A stretch of 64,000 nucleotides of DNA, from NCBI RefSeq assembly GCF_003053745.1, contig NZ_QAYE01000007.1, positions 1 through 64,000 of the forward strand, in the 5' to 3' direction. The position numbers and the translations under genes were made by a program. Origin of the DNA: Sphingomonas faeni. GTDB taxonomy: Bacteria; Pseudomonadota; Alphaproteobacteria; Sphingomonadales; Sphingomonadaceae. Below the pieces are notes generated by a model. It was not told where the DNA came from and ran no database searches. It saw only the letters and a list, made by a program, of their open reading frames with translations. Positions within the stretch are counted from its first letter, which is position 1, and every line of letters starts with the position of its first letter. Shown piece after piece: positions 46,872-56,147 of the stretch.

Positions 46872-48302
46872 TTGGGCGCAATATCTGATACGGGCACCGC
46901 CAACTCGGCCGCACCCGTGGTTACCCGTTTCGCTCCGTCGCCGACGGGGTTCCTGCATCTTGGCGGCGCGCGCACCGCGCTGTTCAACTGGCTGTTCGCC
47001 AAGGCGAATGGCGGCAAGTTCCTGCTGCGGATTGAGGATACCGACCGGGTCCGCTCGACCCAACCGGCGATCGACGCGATCATCGACGGGATGCGCTGGC
47101 TCGGGCTCGACTGGGACGGCGACGTCGTCATGCAGTTCGCGGGCGCTGAGCGTCATGCGCAGGTCGCGCACGAGATGGTCGCGAACGGCCACGCCTATCG
47201 CTGCTACATGACCAACGACGAGATTGCCGCGATGCGTGCCGAGGCGCAGGCCGCGAAGACGCCGCTCCGCATCCGCAGCCCTTGGCGCGATCGTCCCGAG
47301 AGCGAAGCACCGAACCTTCCCCATGTCGTCCGTCTGCGCGCGCCGCAGGAAGGTGCCGTCACGATCGAGGACCGGGTACAAGGCGCGGTGACGGTCAAGA
47401 ACGAAGAGATCGACGACCTCGTCCTGCTCCGTTCGGACGGCACGCCGACCTACATGCTCGCGGTCGTCGTCGACGATCACGACATGGGCGTCACGCACGT
47501 CATCCGCGGCGACGATCATCTCAACAACGCGTTCCGCCAGTTGCCGATTTACCGAGCCATGAACTGGCCCGAGCCTATCTACGCGCACATCCCGCTGATC
47601 CACGGCCCCGACGGCGCCAAGCTGTCGAAGCGTCACGGCGCGGTGGGCATCGAGGCCTACCGCGACGAGATGGGTATCCTGCCCGAGGCGTTCGACAACT
47701 ACCTGCTCCGGCTCGGTTGGGGTCATGGCGACGACGAGATCATCAGCCGCGACCAGGCGGTCGAATGGTTCGACCTGTCGGGCGTCGGCAAGTCGCCGTC
47801 ACGCTTCGACCTGAAGAAGCTCGAGAACCTCAATGGCCATTACATCCGCGAAGCCGACGACGCGCGCCTTGCGCAACTCGCGGCGGATCGTCTCGGCCAC
47901 GACCTCCCGACCGGCGGACTCGATCTTCTGACTCGCGCGATGCCCGTCCTGAAGCCGCGTGCCGCAAACCTGAACGAGCTCGCCGAAGGGGCGAATTTCC
48001 TGTTCAGCCAGCGTCCCCTGGCGATGGATGACGCCGCGGCGAGCCTTTTGCAGGGTGAAGCGAGTTCGATTTTGGTCAATGTCCATGCCGAACTTGACGC
48101 GCTCGCCACGTGGGATACGGAGGCGCTCGAAGGCGCGGTACGGCGCGTGGCCGAAGCGCGGGGCGTCAAGCTCGGCCAGGTCGCACAGCCGCTTCGCGCC
48201 GCGCTGACGGGACGCAAGACGTCGCCGGGGATCTTCGACGTGCTCGACCTGCTCGGGCGCGACGAGAGCCTGGGACGGATCGCCGACCGGATGGCTAGCT
48301 GA
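46872..48302 (+). CDS. gltX: Glutamyl-tRNA synthetase
   Basis: Charges tRNA-Glu (and probably tRNA-Gln, for amidotransferase conversion). Class I motifs: '[26 protein letters not shown]' (HIGH-type HLGG) and '[12 protein letters not shown]' (KMSKS-type KLSKR); 'LLRIEDTD' and '[16 protein letters not shown]' are also typical. The start is non-ATG: the best choice is TTG at 46872, with GGAG 9 nt upstream (476 aa); GTG at 46917 (VVTRFAPSP) lacks a ribosome site. The frame is open far upstream, antisense to comEC, but that is not coding. It diverges from comEC with only 39 bp between starts. Confidence 0.95.
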   Translation: MGAISDTGTANSAAPVVTRFAPSPTGFLHLGGARTALFNWLFAKANGGKFLLRIEDTDRVRSTQPAIDAIIDGMRWLGLDWDGDVVMQFAGAERHAQVAHEMVANGHAYRCYMTNDEIAAMRAEAQAAKTPLRIRSPWRDRPESEAPNLPHVVRLRAPQEGAVTIEDRVQGAVTVKNEEIDDLVLLRSDGTPTYMLAVVVDDHDMGVTHVIRGDDHLNNAFRQLPIYRAMNWPEPIYAHIPLIHGPDGAKLSKRHGAVGIEAYRDEMGILPEAFDNYLLRLGWGHGDDEIISRDQAVEWFDLSGVGKSPSRFDLKKLENLNGHYIREADDARLAQLAADRLGHDLPTGGLDLLTRAMPVLKPRAANLNELAEGANFLFSQRPLAMDDAAASLLQGEASSILVNVHAELDALATWDTEALEGAVRRVAEARGVKLGQVAQPLRAALTGRKTSPGIFDVLDLLGRDESLGRIADRMAS

Positions 48303-48327
48303 TAAGATTTCGAGGAAGGATACAAGC

Positions 48328-49611
48328 ATGAGCGAGACCGCAACCCTCAAGGTCGACGGCAAGGATTTCGAGTATCCGGTGATGTCCGGTACGGTCGGAC
48401 CCGATGTCATCGATATCCGCAAGCTGTACGCGCAGACGGACAATTTCACCTATGATCCGGGCTTTACCTCGACGGCGTCGTGCCAGTCGAAGCTGACCTA
48501 TATCGATGGTGACGCGGGCACGCTGCTGCACCGCGGCTACACGATCGGCGAACTGGCCGAGCAGTCGAACTTCATGGAAGTCGCCTATCTCCTGCTCAAC
48601 GGCGAACTGCCGAGCGAAGACGAGCTGGCGAACTTCTCCAACACGATCACGCGCCACACGATGGTGCACGAGCAGCTTGCGCAGTTCTTCCGTGGCTTCC
48701 GCCGCGATGCGCATCCGATGGCGATCCTGTGCGGTGTCGTCGGCGCATTGTCGGCGTTCTATCACGATTCGACCGACATCCACGATCCGGCACAGCGCGT
48801 CATCGCGTCGCACCGCCTGATCGCCAAGATGCCGACGATCGCCGCGATGGCGTACAAGTACAGCGTCGGCCAGCCGTTCGTCTATCCTGACAACACGCTG
48901 AGCTACACCGGCAATTTCCTGAAGATGACGTTCGGCGTCCCCGCCGAGAAGTACGTCGTGAACCCGATCGTCGAGAAGGCGATGGACCGCATCTTCATCC
49001 TCCACGCCGATCACGAGCAGAACGCGTCGACCTCGACCGTCCGTCTCGCCGGGTCGTCGGGCGCCAACCCGTTCGCGTGCATCGCCGCCGGCATCGCCTG
49101 CCTGTGGGGCCCCGCACACGGCGGCGCGAACGAAGCCGCGCTCAACATGCTGCACGAGATCGGCACCGTCGACCGCATCCCCGAGTACATCGCTCGCGCC
49201 AAGGACAAGAACGATCCGTTCCGCCTGATGGGCTTCGGTCACCGCGTCTACAAGAACTACGATCCGCGCGCGGCCGTCATGCAGACGACCGTCAAGGAGG
49301 TGCTCGGCGAGCTGGGCGTCACCGACCCCGTGTTCGACGTCGCGATCGAGCTCGAGCGTCTGGCGCTTAGCGATCCGTACTTCATCGAGAAGAAGCTGTT
49401 CCCGAACGTCGATTTCTACTCGGGCGTGATCCTGTCGGCGATCGGCTTCCCGACCTCGATGTTCACCGTCCTCTTCGCGCTTGCCCGCACCGTCGGCTGG
49501 GTCGCGCAGTGGAACGAGATGATCACCGATCCCGACCAGAAGATCGGCCGTCCACGCCAGCTGTACAGCGGCCCGACCGCGCGTGACTACGTCCCGATGG
49601 CGTCACGCTGA
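48328..49611 (+). CDS. gltA: Citrate synthase
   Basis: Condenses oxaloacetate and acetyl-CoA to enter the TCA cycle. It is 427 aa, the hexameric Gram-negative type. Motifs: '[21 protein letters not shown]', '[21 protein letters not shown]', '[47 protein letters not shown]' (catalytic His residues in LHADHEQN and GPAHGGANE) and '[13 protein letters not shown]' and '[32 protein letters not shown]' (catalytic Asp in NVDFYSG). AGGAAGGA precedes the ATG. The next small gene starts in its stop (TGATG). Confidence 0.98.
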   Translation: MSETATLKVDGKDFEYPVMSGTVGPDVIDIRKLYAQTDNFTYDPGFTSTASCQSKLTYIDGDAGTLLHRGYTIGELAEQSNFMEVAYLLLNGELPSEDELANFSNTITRHTMVHEQLAQFFRGFRRDAHPMAILCGVVGALSAFYHDSTDIHDPAQRVIASHRLIAKMPTIAAMAYKYSVGQPFVYPDNTLSYTGNFLKMTFGVPAEKYVVNPIVEKAMDRIFILHADHEQNASTSTVRLAGSSGANPFACIAAGIACLWGPAHGGANEAALNMLHEIGTVDRIPEYIARAKDKNDPFRLMGFGHRVYKNYDPRAAVMQTTVKEVLGELGVTDPVFDVAIELERLALSDPYFIEKKLFPNVDFYSGVILSAIGFPTSMFTVLFALARTVGWVAQWNEMITDPDQKIGRPRQLYSGPTARDYVPMASR

Positions 49612-49814
49612 TGAAGGCCCTCCGGCCGATCCTGATGGTCGTCGGCGTACTGTGCGCGCTGATGGGTCTGCTCTGGATCGGTCAGGGGCTCGGGTACGTC
49701 CACTGGCCGCAGTCGAGCTTCATGCTCGACCAGCGGCCATGGGCGGATCGCGGCGCATTCCTCGCCGCGTTCGGCCTCGCGCTGATATTACTGGCGCGCC
49801 GGATCCGCCGGTAA
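49611..49814 (+). CDS. Small two-segment membrane protein
   Basis: A 67-residue hydrophobic protein: 'PILMVVGVLCALMGLLWIGQGLGYV' then 'RGAFLAAFGLALILLARRIRR'. It overlaps the gltA stop by one base (TGATG), so it is probably made by re-initiation. Its 3' end overlaps the convergent kinase-like gene by 27 bp. It resembles the many small inner-membrane proteins of unknown function with an 'LW.GQG.GY..WP..SFM....W...G' pattern. Confidence 0.75.
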   Translation: MKALRPILMVVGVLCALMGLLWIGQGLGYVHWPQSSFMLDQRPWADRGAFLAAFGLALILLARRIRR

Positions 49815-51170
49815 CGTCAAGACGAACCGCGCGCCTTCGCCGGGCGCGCTCTCGACCGTGAGATCCCCCTGCATCGCCCGCGCCAGGCGCCGTGCGATGT
49901 ACAGGCCGAGCCCGTTGCCGCCGGCCTCCGACGGATCGACCCGCTCGAACTTCTCGAAAATCCGGACCTGATCCTCGGGCGCGACACCCTTGCCCTTGTC
50001 CGCGACCACGACGACTGCGTGGGTCTGCGTCCGCGTCACGGTGACGATCACCTGCGCCCCGCGCGGCGAATAGCGCACCGCGTTGCCGACGAGATTGACC
50101 AGCACCTGTAACACGCGGCGGAAATCGCCGAGCGCCGGAACACGCACGTCCAGCGCCGGGCGCGTGATCGTGACGCCTGCGTTCGCCGCGCGCACCGACA
50201 ACAGCCCCGCCGCCCGTCGCGCCACATCGGCGAGGTCGATCGGCTCGGGCACGAGCGCGAAATCGGGCCGCTCGACCGCCTGGAGATCGACGAGGTCATC
50301 GACCAGTTCGAGCAGATGCCGCCCCGCACTGGCGATATCCGCGGCGTAATCCGCATAATCGCCCTGCACCGGACCATCCGCCTGCGCATTGATGCTGTCT
50401 GCGTTCGCGACGATACGCGCGAGAGGAACCCGCAACGCCTTGTCGAGTCCGCTCGTAAAGGTCGGCGACAGCGTTTCCGTCGACGCGGCAGGGGGCGGCG
50501 CGTCTTCTACCACCATGCGTGCAGCGCCAACGAACCCGGCAAAGTCGCCCGCCGCATCGTGTCGAACATTGGCCGTCAACGTCACCGCGCGTCCGGAACT
50601 CCGCAGCCGCGCGGGCTGCGCCGTCATCGGGCGTCGCCGCGCAAGTGAGTCGAGGATCGGCAAAGCCCCATCCGCACCGGTATCCAGCGAAAACATCGCC
50701 GTCAGCGGCTGGCCAAGCAACGCGAACGCGTCGAACCCGTGCTTCGGCCCCGCATCGAGCGTGACGAACGTCAGCCGCAGCGCGGAATCCGTCTCCCACC
50801 GCCAATCCGTATCGCTGCCATGGAAATCGCCCTGCGTATCGGGCGACGGTCGCGCCGGCCGCCACGCCGCGATCTCGCGCCAGCCGCTTACCGTCAGCCG
50901 TACGTTCTCACCATCCGGCTGAGCCCGTACCCAGAGGTCCACATCCGTCTCGTCGTCCGCGACGACCACGCCGCGCGACACGACGATCCCCAGCCGACGT
51001 GCGAGCCGGGCGATCGTCGCAAGCTGAGGCACGGCAAGTGGCGCACCGCGCATCCCGCCCGCCCGCTGGTTGAGCGCGACCAGCGCCGGATCCGCAAACG
51101 ACAGCGAGCCGTCGGGCGCAACGATCGCGTGCGCAATCGGACTTTCGATCGAAGGGTCGAACACGCTCAT
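49788..51170 (-). CDS. Histidine-kinase-like protein lacking the phospho-acceptor His
   Basis: A 460-residue soluble protein with two PAS-like regions (about residues 8-100 and 125-270), then a HisKA-like helix pair and a HATPase domain. In the H-box position, the expected S-H-E-L-R-T-P-L reads D-K-A-L-R-V-P-L ('LDKALRVPLARIV'), so the phosphorylatable His is a Lys. The ATP-binding boxes look intact: N-box 'LVNLVGNAVRYSP', G1 'VVADKGKGVAPEDQ', F-box 'IFEKFERVD' and G2 'GGNGLGLYIARRLA'. It has no membrane segment. It overlaps the upstream DUF2336 gene by 4 bp (ATGA) and is thus coupled to it. A degenerate kinase acting allosterically (cf. DivL, with Tyr there) is an inference. Confidence 0.85.
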   Translation of the reverse strand: MSVFDPSIESPIAHAIVAPDGSLSFADPALVALNQRAGGMRGAPLAVPQLATIARLARRLGIVVSRGVVVADDETDVDLWVRAQPDGENVRLTVSGWREIAAWRPARPSPDTQGDFHGSDTDWRWETDSALRLTFVTLDAGPKHGFDAFALLGQPLTAMFSLDTGADGALPILDSLARRRPMTAQPARLRSSGRAVTLTANVRHDAAGDFAGFVGAARMVVEDAPPPAASTETLSPTFTSGLDKALRVPLARIVANADSINAQADGPVQGDYADYAADIASAGRHLLELVDDLVDLQAVERPDFALVPEPIDLADVARRAAGLLSVRAANAGVTITRPALDVRVPALGDFRRVLQVLVNLVGNAVRYSPRGAQVIVTVTRTQTHAVVVVADKGKGVAPEDQVRIFEKFERVDPSEAGGNGLGLYIARRLARAMQGDLTVESAPGEGARFVLTLPADPARQ

Positions 51171-52264
51171 CGCCGATCCGTACGCGCCAGCGCGCGCAAC
51201 GCCATCCGAAAATCGCGGTTCAGCGCCAGCGGCGCCAGCGACGCACGTGCATCCTCGACCCCGACCGACACGATCGCGTCGAGCGCATCCGCAAACGCCT
51301 CGATATCCCGCCGCGGATCCGCCTCCGACAGCGCCAGCCCGATCCGCGCGATCGTCGGACGATCGAGATCGATCGCACGCAACGCCAGCCACAGCCGATC
51401 GCCCTCCGGATCGAGCGTGATCGCTCGCGCCTGATCGAACGCGATGCCGATCGCATGCGCCAGCACCGCGACGAACAACGACAGGCGCCGGTCGCCGATC
51501 GATTCGACCAGCACTGCGGGCAGCTCGTTCGGTCGCGCATCCAGCGCGCCGGCGAGCCGCGTCGCCACAGCATCAGGCCGCTCGCCCTCGTCATGCGCGG
51601 CGAGACTGCGCTGCGCCGCATCGGTGATCGCCCGGTCGCTCTCCCGCGTGACGGACTTCAAGCCATCGCGGACAGCCGCCGCCACCCACCAGACCAGCCG
51701 GTGATGCAGTTCGGCGGGCAATTCACTACCCCCGACCGATCCCTGCTCGTTCGCCACCCGCCGCCGGCTTTCCGCAGCCAGCAACGCAGACGCCGCCGAC
51801 GCCACCACGCTGTCCGGCACCCCCGCCAGCCGTACCAGCAAGCTCGCTTCGTCGGGTTCCGCGACCTCGACCGGCAACGAGGCGGCAATCAGGTCATGGC
51901 GTACACGCGCGATCAGTTCGTCCATCAATTCTTCGTCGCGGAGCAATCCCGCCCGCGTGAGACGATCGAGAACGCCCCCCGCCCCGGCCTTCAGCATTGC
52001 TTCACCGGCCTGTGTCGCGCCACTACCCGCCAGCAGTCGCGCGGCATGTCGGCGGATGTCCCACTCGATCGCCCCGACGATCGCGCCGAGCACTTGCGCG
52101 AGCATCAGCCGCGTCCGGTCGTCTAGCCGTGCGTCGGCATCGAGAAAGAAATCCGCGATCGTTCCGGTCAGCCGCGCGTCCGCGCGCAGGCGTGCATCCT
52201 CCGCTCGCGCAACGGGATCATAGGGCGACACGACGTCACGCACTGGGTCTGGACCGACCGACAT
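51167..52264 (-). CDS. DUF2336 domain-containing protein
   Basis: A 365-residue helical protein assigned to DUF2336 from its HEAT-like layout: 'LTRAGLLRDEELMDELIARVRHDLIAASLP', 'LVRLAGVPDSVVASAASALLAAESRRR', 'LPAELHHRLVWWVAAAVRD' and the C-terminal 'DRLWLALRAIDLDRPTIARIGLALSEADPRRDIEAFADALDAI'. DUF2336 proteins are common in Alphaproteobacteria, but their role is not established. The stop codon overlaps the start of the kinase-like gene (ATGA), so the two proteins are likely made together. 35 bp separate it from the upstream gene. Confidence 0.85.
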   Translation of the reverse strand: MSVGPDPVRDVVSPYDPVARAEDARLRADARLTGTIADFFLDADARLDDRTRLMLAQVLGAIVGAIEWDIRRHAARLLAGSGATQAGEAMLKAGAGGVLDRLTRAGLLRDEELMDELIARVRHDLIAASLPVEVAEPDEASLLVRLAGVPDSVVASAASALLAAESRRRVANEQGSVGGSELPAELHHRLVWWVAAAVRDGLKSVTRESDRAITDAAQRSLAAHDEGERPDAVATRLAGALDARPNELPAVLVESIGDRRLSLFVAVLAHAIGIAFDQARAITLDPEGDRLWLALRAIDLDRPTIARIGLALSEADPRRDIEAFADALDAIVSVGVEDARASLAPLALNRDFRMALRALARTDRR

Positions 52265-52299
52265 GATCCCGTGCTTAGCCTCCGGACGTTAAGGTCCGC

Positions 52300-53481
52300 C
52301 TAAGGCGTTCGGCGCAGTCGCTCGATAACGACAGCCAGCGTCGCGGTCGCATACACCGCGGTCAGGCCGAGCCCGAACACCGGGAACCCCAGGATCGCGA
52401 GCAGCGCGACGATCAGCAGATAGGCTGCCGGACTTCCCCACCACATCTGCCGTTCGCGTTCGAGTATGGCGCGTTCGGCCAGCGCGCCGATCGCGACGAG
52501 CGCGGTACCGATCGCCAATGCGGTGTTGTTCCCCGCATAGCCGCTGACGAAAAACGCGAAGACCAGGATCGATGCCGCAGCCACGCCGCCGATCGCGAAG
52601 GTCTGCCCACGGGCCATCGGCGCATCGTCGCGAAGTCCGCTCAGCACCGAGCCGAGTGCCAGGGCGATGCATCCGACGAGGGACAATACCAGACCGATCG
52701 ACGGCAGCCCGAAGCCGATCGTCACCAATCCGGCCACGCCCAGCGCAGCGCCGGCGGCTCCAACCGTGGTGCCCGCCGCACCACGATCGACGAGCAGCGG
52801 CAATGCGAGCCGCGCGATCGGTGCGAGAACAAAGCGGTCGAACCAGCCTCGCCGCCCCGACACGATCGTCATCAGCACCGCGCGCCCGCGCTCTTCCAGC
52901 GTCCGCGCCTGACGCTCTATCCCGTGCCCACCGCGCACCGCGTCGGTCGGCAACAGCACGTGTGTCGCGCGCGATTGTACCGCAAACCGCAACAGCGAAG
53001 ACTGGAGATCATAATCCTGCGGCAGGCCCGCGACTTCAGCGATCCGGCTCGAACTCAGCCGCGCGACACCGGCCCACGCCATCCGTCCGCCGACACGCTC
53101 GAATCCCGGCCCCGCGTCGCTCTCGGGGACGACGAGCAGGCAGTCGCCATCTTCGACCGCCATCGCCTTGACGATCGCGTCGGTGGTGACGAGCCCGTCG
53201 CCGAGCATCAGGACCGGCGCGAGCGGGTGAAGTTTCTCGCCCGCTTCCATCGCGGATCGTACCGTATCGACGCTCACGCCGCGCCGTCCGATGCGATTGA
53301 TCGCCCCGAGCAATTCGGGGGTCATGCGCGCAACGACGATGATGATCTGCGAAACGCCGGCGGCGATCAGCAACCGCGCCTGATACTCGATCAACGTCAC
53401 GCCACTGAAGGGCAAGGTCGCAGCAAGACGATCGGGGCGATCGTCGGCATCATGAATTGCAAATAATAGGCCGGCAAGCAT
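52300..53481 (-). CDS. Nucleotidyltransferase-like/membrane fusion protein
   Basis: A 393-residue protein. The N-terminal 190 residues have a GT-A-like nucleotidyltransferase look ('TLPFSGVTLIEYQARLLIAAGVSQIIIVV', 'LMLGDGLVTTDAIVKAM'), but the LAGGxGxR loop is missing. The C-terminal half has six or so hydrophobic segments in two groups. The sequence 'RGWFDRFVLAPIARLALPLLVDRGAAGTTVGAAGAALGVAGLV' resembles the start of CDP-alcohol phosphatidyltransferases, but the DG-x2-AR-x8-G-x3-D catalytic pattern is absent. The overall layout recalls IPCT/DIPPS fusion enzymes; function here is unknown. It diverges from the coiled-coil gene. Confidence 0.7.
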   Translation of the reverse strand: MLAGLLFAIHDADDRPDRLAATLPFSGVTLIEYQARLLIAAGVSQIIIVVARMTPELLGAINRIGRRGVSVDTVRSAMEAGEKLHPLAPVLMLGDGLVTTDAIVKAMAVEDGDCLLVVPESDAGPGFERVGGRMAWAGVARLSSSRIAEVAGLPQDYDLQSSLLRFAVQSRATHVLLPTDAVRGGHGIERQARTLEERGRAVLMTIVSGRRGWFDRFVLAPIARLALPLLVDRGAAGTTVGAAGAALGVAGLVTIGFGLPSIGLVLSLVGCIALALGSVLSGLRDDAPMARGQTFAIGGVAAASILVFAFFVSGYAGNNTALAIGTALVAIGALAERAILERERQMWWGSPAAYLLIVALLAILGFPVFGLGLTAVYATATLAVVIERLRRTP

Positions 53482-53838
53482 CGCAGGCTGTTAGGCGGTA
53501 CGCGCCGTCCTGCAAAGCCCGCGTTCGGCCGAACCGCCCTGCGCCAAGGCTCGGTTCGGCGTTGCAGGCGCGAAACCGCACGTCGATCGATACCCAAATT
53601 CTCGCGCGTTCCGTCGACCGACGGTCCCTGCCCCTATGGTGGTCGGACCATACGCCGTGCCGCCCTGCTTACCGGACGGATGAACGTGCGAAGACCGCAT
53701 CATCCGTTTTGTCCCGCCGCAATTCATGATACTTCCGCAGTTCATGAACGGGGGTTCGTCAATGATCGGGTTTCGCGCGTCGGCAGGCATGCCCATCCCA
53801 TTCGCGCGGATATCGTGATGGATCCAGTGATAGAAAAC
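53482..53838. other. Divergent promoter region, no gene seen
   Basis: This gap separates the nucleotidyltransferase-like gene (minus) from the large coiled-coil gene (plus). It contains a pair of TTCATGA boxes (near 53725 and 53742) and short GGTTCGGC/GCCGAACC palindromic parts around 53530-53560, otherwise nothing I can assign. The coiled-coil frame is open through part of it. Confidence 0.45.
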
Positions 53839-56046
53839 ATGTCCGACACCGTCACAGAAACGGGCTTCGACGAAGTTTATCAAGAGCCTGCGCGCGACCG
53901 CGGACACCTTTACGTGGGTATCGCGGTTGCCGCCGTGGTCGTCTGGCTGGCGGCGATGCTGTGGCTCGCGCGCGGTTCGCTCGCGACGATCGAGCCGGTT
54001 GCCTTAGTCCAGTTCATCGCCGCGCTCTGCGTCGTCCCGGCGCTGATCGGCATCGTCTGGCTGCTCGCGATGCGTACCAGCCGTAGCGAGGCGCACCGGT
54101 TCGGCATCACCGCGCAGGCGATGCGCGACGAGGCCGCCAACCTCGAACGCACCGTCGCCGCTGTGTCGAACACGATCGATGCCAACCGCCAGCAACTCGC
54201 CGAACAATTGAACGCGTTGATGGCGATGGGTGGTGGCGCGACCGAGCAACTCGCAGCGATCGGCCGCGGCATGGTCTCCGAAATCGACCAGGCCGCAGCA
54301 CACGCGCGCAACCTCGCGACGTCGACCGCCGGCGCGCAGACCAGCCTCGGCGTCCTGATCGCTACCCTCCCCCGTGCGCAGGCCGACATCGACGACGTCG
54401 CCAAGCGCCTCGAACGCACCGGGCTGTCTGCGAGCGAACACGCCGCAGCGCTCGACGCGCAGATCGTAGCGTTGGCCGAACGCGGCCGCGACGCCGACGC
54501 GATGGCCAGCGGCGCAGCACAGCGCCTCGCCGCACACATCGTCCGTATGGAGGCGACTAGCCAGACCGCGGGCGCGCATCTCGAATCGGTCACCGACGGC
54601 ATGTCCGCCGCGGTCGACGCGCTGCTCAACCGCACCGCCGATGCCGTCGATCACTCACGCCGTGGCATCGCCGCGCAGGGTGACGCGATGTTGGCAATGG
54701 TCGGGGCGAACCAGGCCGCGCTCGACAGCGCCGCCCGCGACAGCGCCGAAGCGCTCGCCAAGCGGATCGCCAGCGTCGAGGACGCGATCGAACGCGTCGC
54801 GATCCGCCTCGATCTGCAACGCAGCGCCGGCGACCGGATCGTCGACGATCTTCACACCGGGCTCGGCGAAGTCGAATCCCGGATCGAATTGCTCCATCGC
54901 CACGGCACCGAGCGCACGCAGGACCTCGCGGCATCGATCAGCGCGCTCGGCGGCTCTGCCGACGCGATGACCGAGGCGTTGCGAGCCGGCGACGATATGG
55001 CGCACCGGACGATTGCGACGACCGAGACGCTGCTCGTCGCACTCGATGCCGCCGCGCGCGAGATCGACGAGACGATGCCCGAAGCACTGGGCCGCCTCGA
55101 TACGCAGGTGCTCGCCAGCAAGAGCATCGTTGTCTCGGCACGTCCCGAACTACTCGCGCTCGTCACCGCTGCGGAGAGCACGCACGACGCGATCGAGGCG
55201 ATCGCCGGGGTAATCGGCGAACAGCGTCAAGTTCTAGACACGCTCTCGACCGACCTGCTCAACACGCTCAACACCGGCCGCGCGAAGGCCGATGCGCTCG
55301 GTCACATGGTCGATGAAGCTATCGGCCGGACGCAGCATTTCGCCGAAGACGCCGCGCCGCAGTTGATCGAGGCGCTACACCGCGTGCGCGAGACCGCCGC
55401 GGTGGCCGCCGACAAGGCGCGCGAGACGCTGTCGAAGGTCATCCCCGAAGCCGCGGCCGCGCTCGAAGCCGCCAGTGCCGACGCGATGCGCCGCGCGACC
55501 AACGACACCGTGGAACGTCAGGTCAAGGCGCTCACCGACGCGACCGGCGCCGCGGTCGACGCCGCCACCGGCGCGACCGAACGCCTCGCGCGCGAAGTGC
55601 AGGCGATCGTCGACCAGACCGCGATCGTCGAAACGCGGATCCAGGAAGCGCGTACCGAACGCGAAGACGCCGACCAGGACACCTTCGCGCGCCGCGTCTC
55701 GCTGCTGATCGAATCGCTCAACTCGGCGTCGATCGACATTACCAAGGCGATCGCGCCCGAAATCTCCGACAGCGCATGGGGCGCGTATCTCAAGGGCGAC
55801 CGCGGCGTCTTCACGCGACGTGCAGTCCGTATCCTAGACGCCAGCGAAGTCCGCGAGATCGCTGGCCTCTACGACCAGGACGAGACCTTCCGCGAGATGG
55901 TCAACCGCTACATCCACGACTTCGAAGCGATGCTCCGCACGATCCTGACGCAACGCGATGGCTCGCCGCTCGGCGTGACGTTGCTGTCGTCCGACATGGG
56001 CAAGTTGTACGTCGCACTGGCACAGGCGATCGAGCGGCTACGCTGA
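53839..56046 (+). CDS. Large two-TM coiled-coil protein with TipN-like architecture
   Basis: About 735 residues from MSDTVTETGF (start 53839; 53818 or 53680 are possible, none with a strong ribosome site). Two membrane helices follow a short N-terminus ('LYVGIAVAAVVVWLAAMLWLA' about 24-44, and about 55-78), then about 520 residues of coiled coil rich in Ala, Asp and Glu, and a compact conserved C-terminal part ('ISDSAWGAYLKGDRGVFTRRAVRILD...EVREIAGLYDQDETFREMVNRYIHDFEAMLR'). This layout recalls the Caulobacter polarity marker TipN, though homology is unproven. Methyl-accepting proteins are an alternative, but no HAMP or signalling hairpin is visible. Confidence 0.75.
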   Translation: MSDTVTETGFDEVYQEPARDRGHLYVGIAVAAVVVWLAAMLWLARGSLATIEPVALVQFIAALCVVPALIGIVWLLAMRTSRSEAHRFGITAQAMRDEAANLERTVAAVSNTIDANRQQLAEQLNALMAMGGGATEQLAAIGRGMVSEIDQAAAHARNLATSTAGAQTSLGVLIATLPRAQADIDDVAKRLERTGLSASEHAAALDAQIVALAERGRDADAMASGAAQRLAAHIVRMEATSQTAGAHLESVTDGMSAAVDALLNRTADAVDHSRRGIAAQGDAMLAMVGANQAALDSAARDSAEALAKRIASVEDAIERVAIRLDLQRSAGDRIVDDLHTGLGEVESRIELLHRHGTERTQDLAASISALGGSADAMTEALRAGDDMAHRTIATTETLLVALDAAAREIDETMPEALGRLDTQVLASKSIVVSARPELLALVTAAESTHDAIEAIAGVIGEQRQVLDTLSTDLLNTLNTGRAKADALGHMVDEAIGRTQHFAEDAAPQLIEALHRVRETAAVAADKARETLSKVIPEAAAALEAASADAMRRATNDTVERQVKALTDATGAAVDAATGATERLAREVQAIVDQTAIVETRIQEARTEREDADQDTFARRVSLLIESLNSASIDITKAIAPEISDSAWGAYLKGDRGVFTRRAVRILDASEVREIAGLYDQDETFREMVNRYIHDFEAMLRTILTQRDGSPLGVTLLSSDMGKLYVALAQAIERLR

Positions 56047-56147
56047 ACCGGACCTCAAAGGAGCTTTCGAAATGATCCAGCGTCACCGCTAACGCGGCCC
56101 TCGCCAGCGGAGCAACCCGCCGACCGGACTCATATTTCGAGGCTTAC

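Noticed and set aside
45312..48302. A 996-codon plus-strand frame that contains gltX
   Set aside because: The first 520 codons are antisense to comEC and Arg/Gln-rich; only the portion from about 46872 matches glutamyl-tRNA synthetase.
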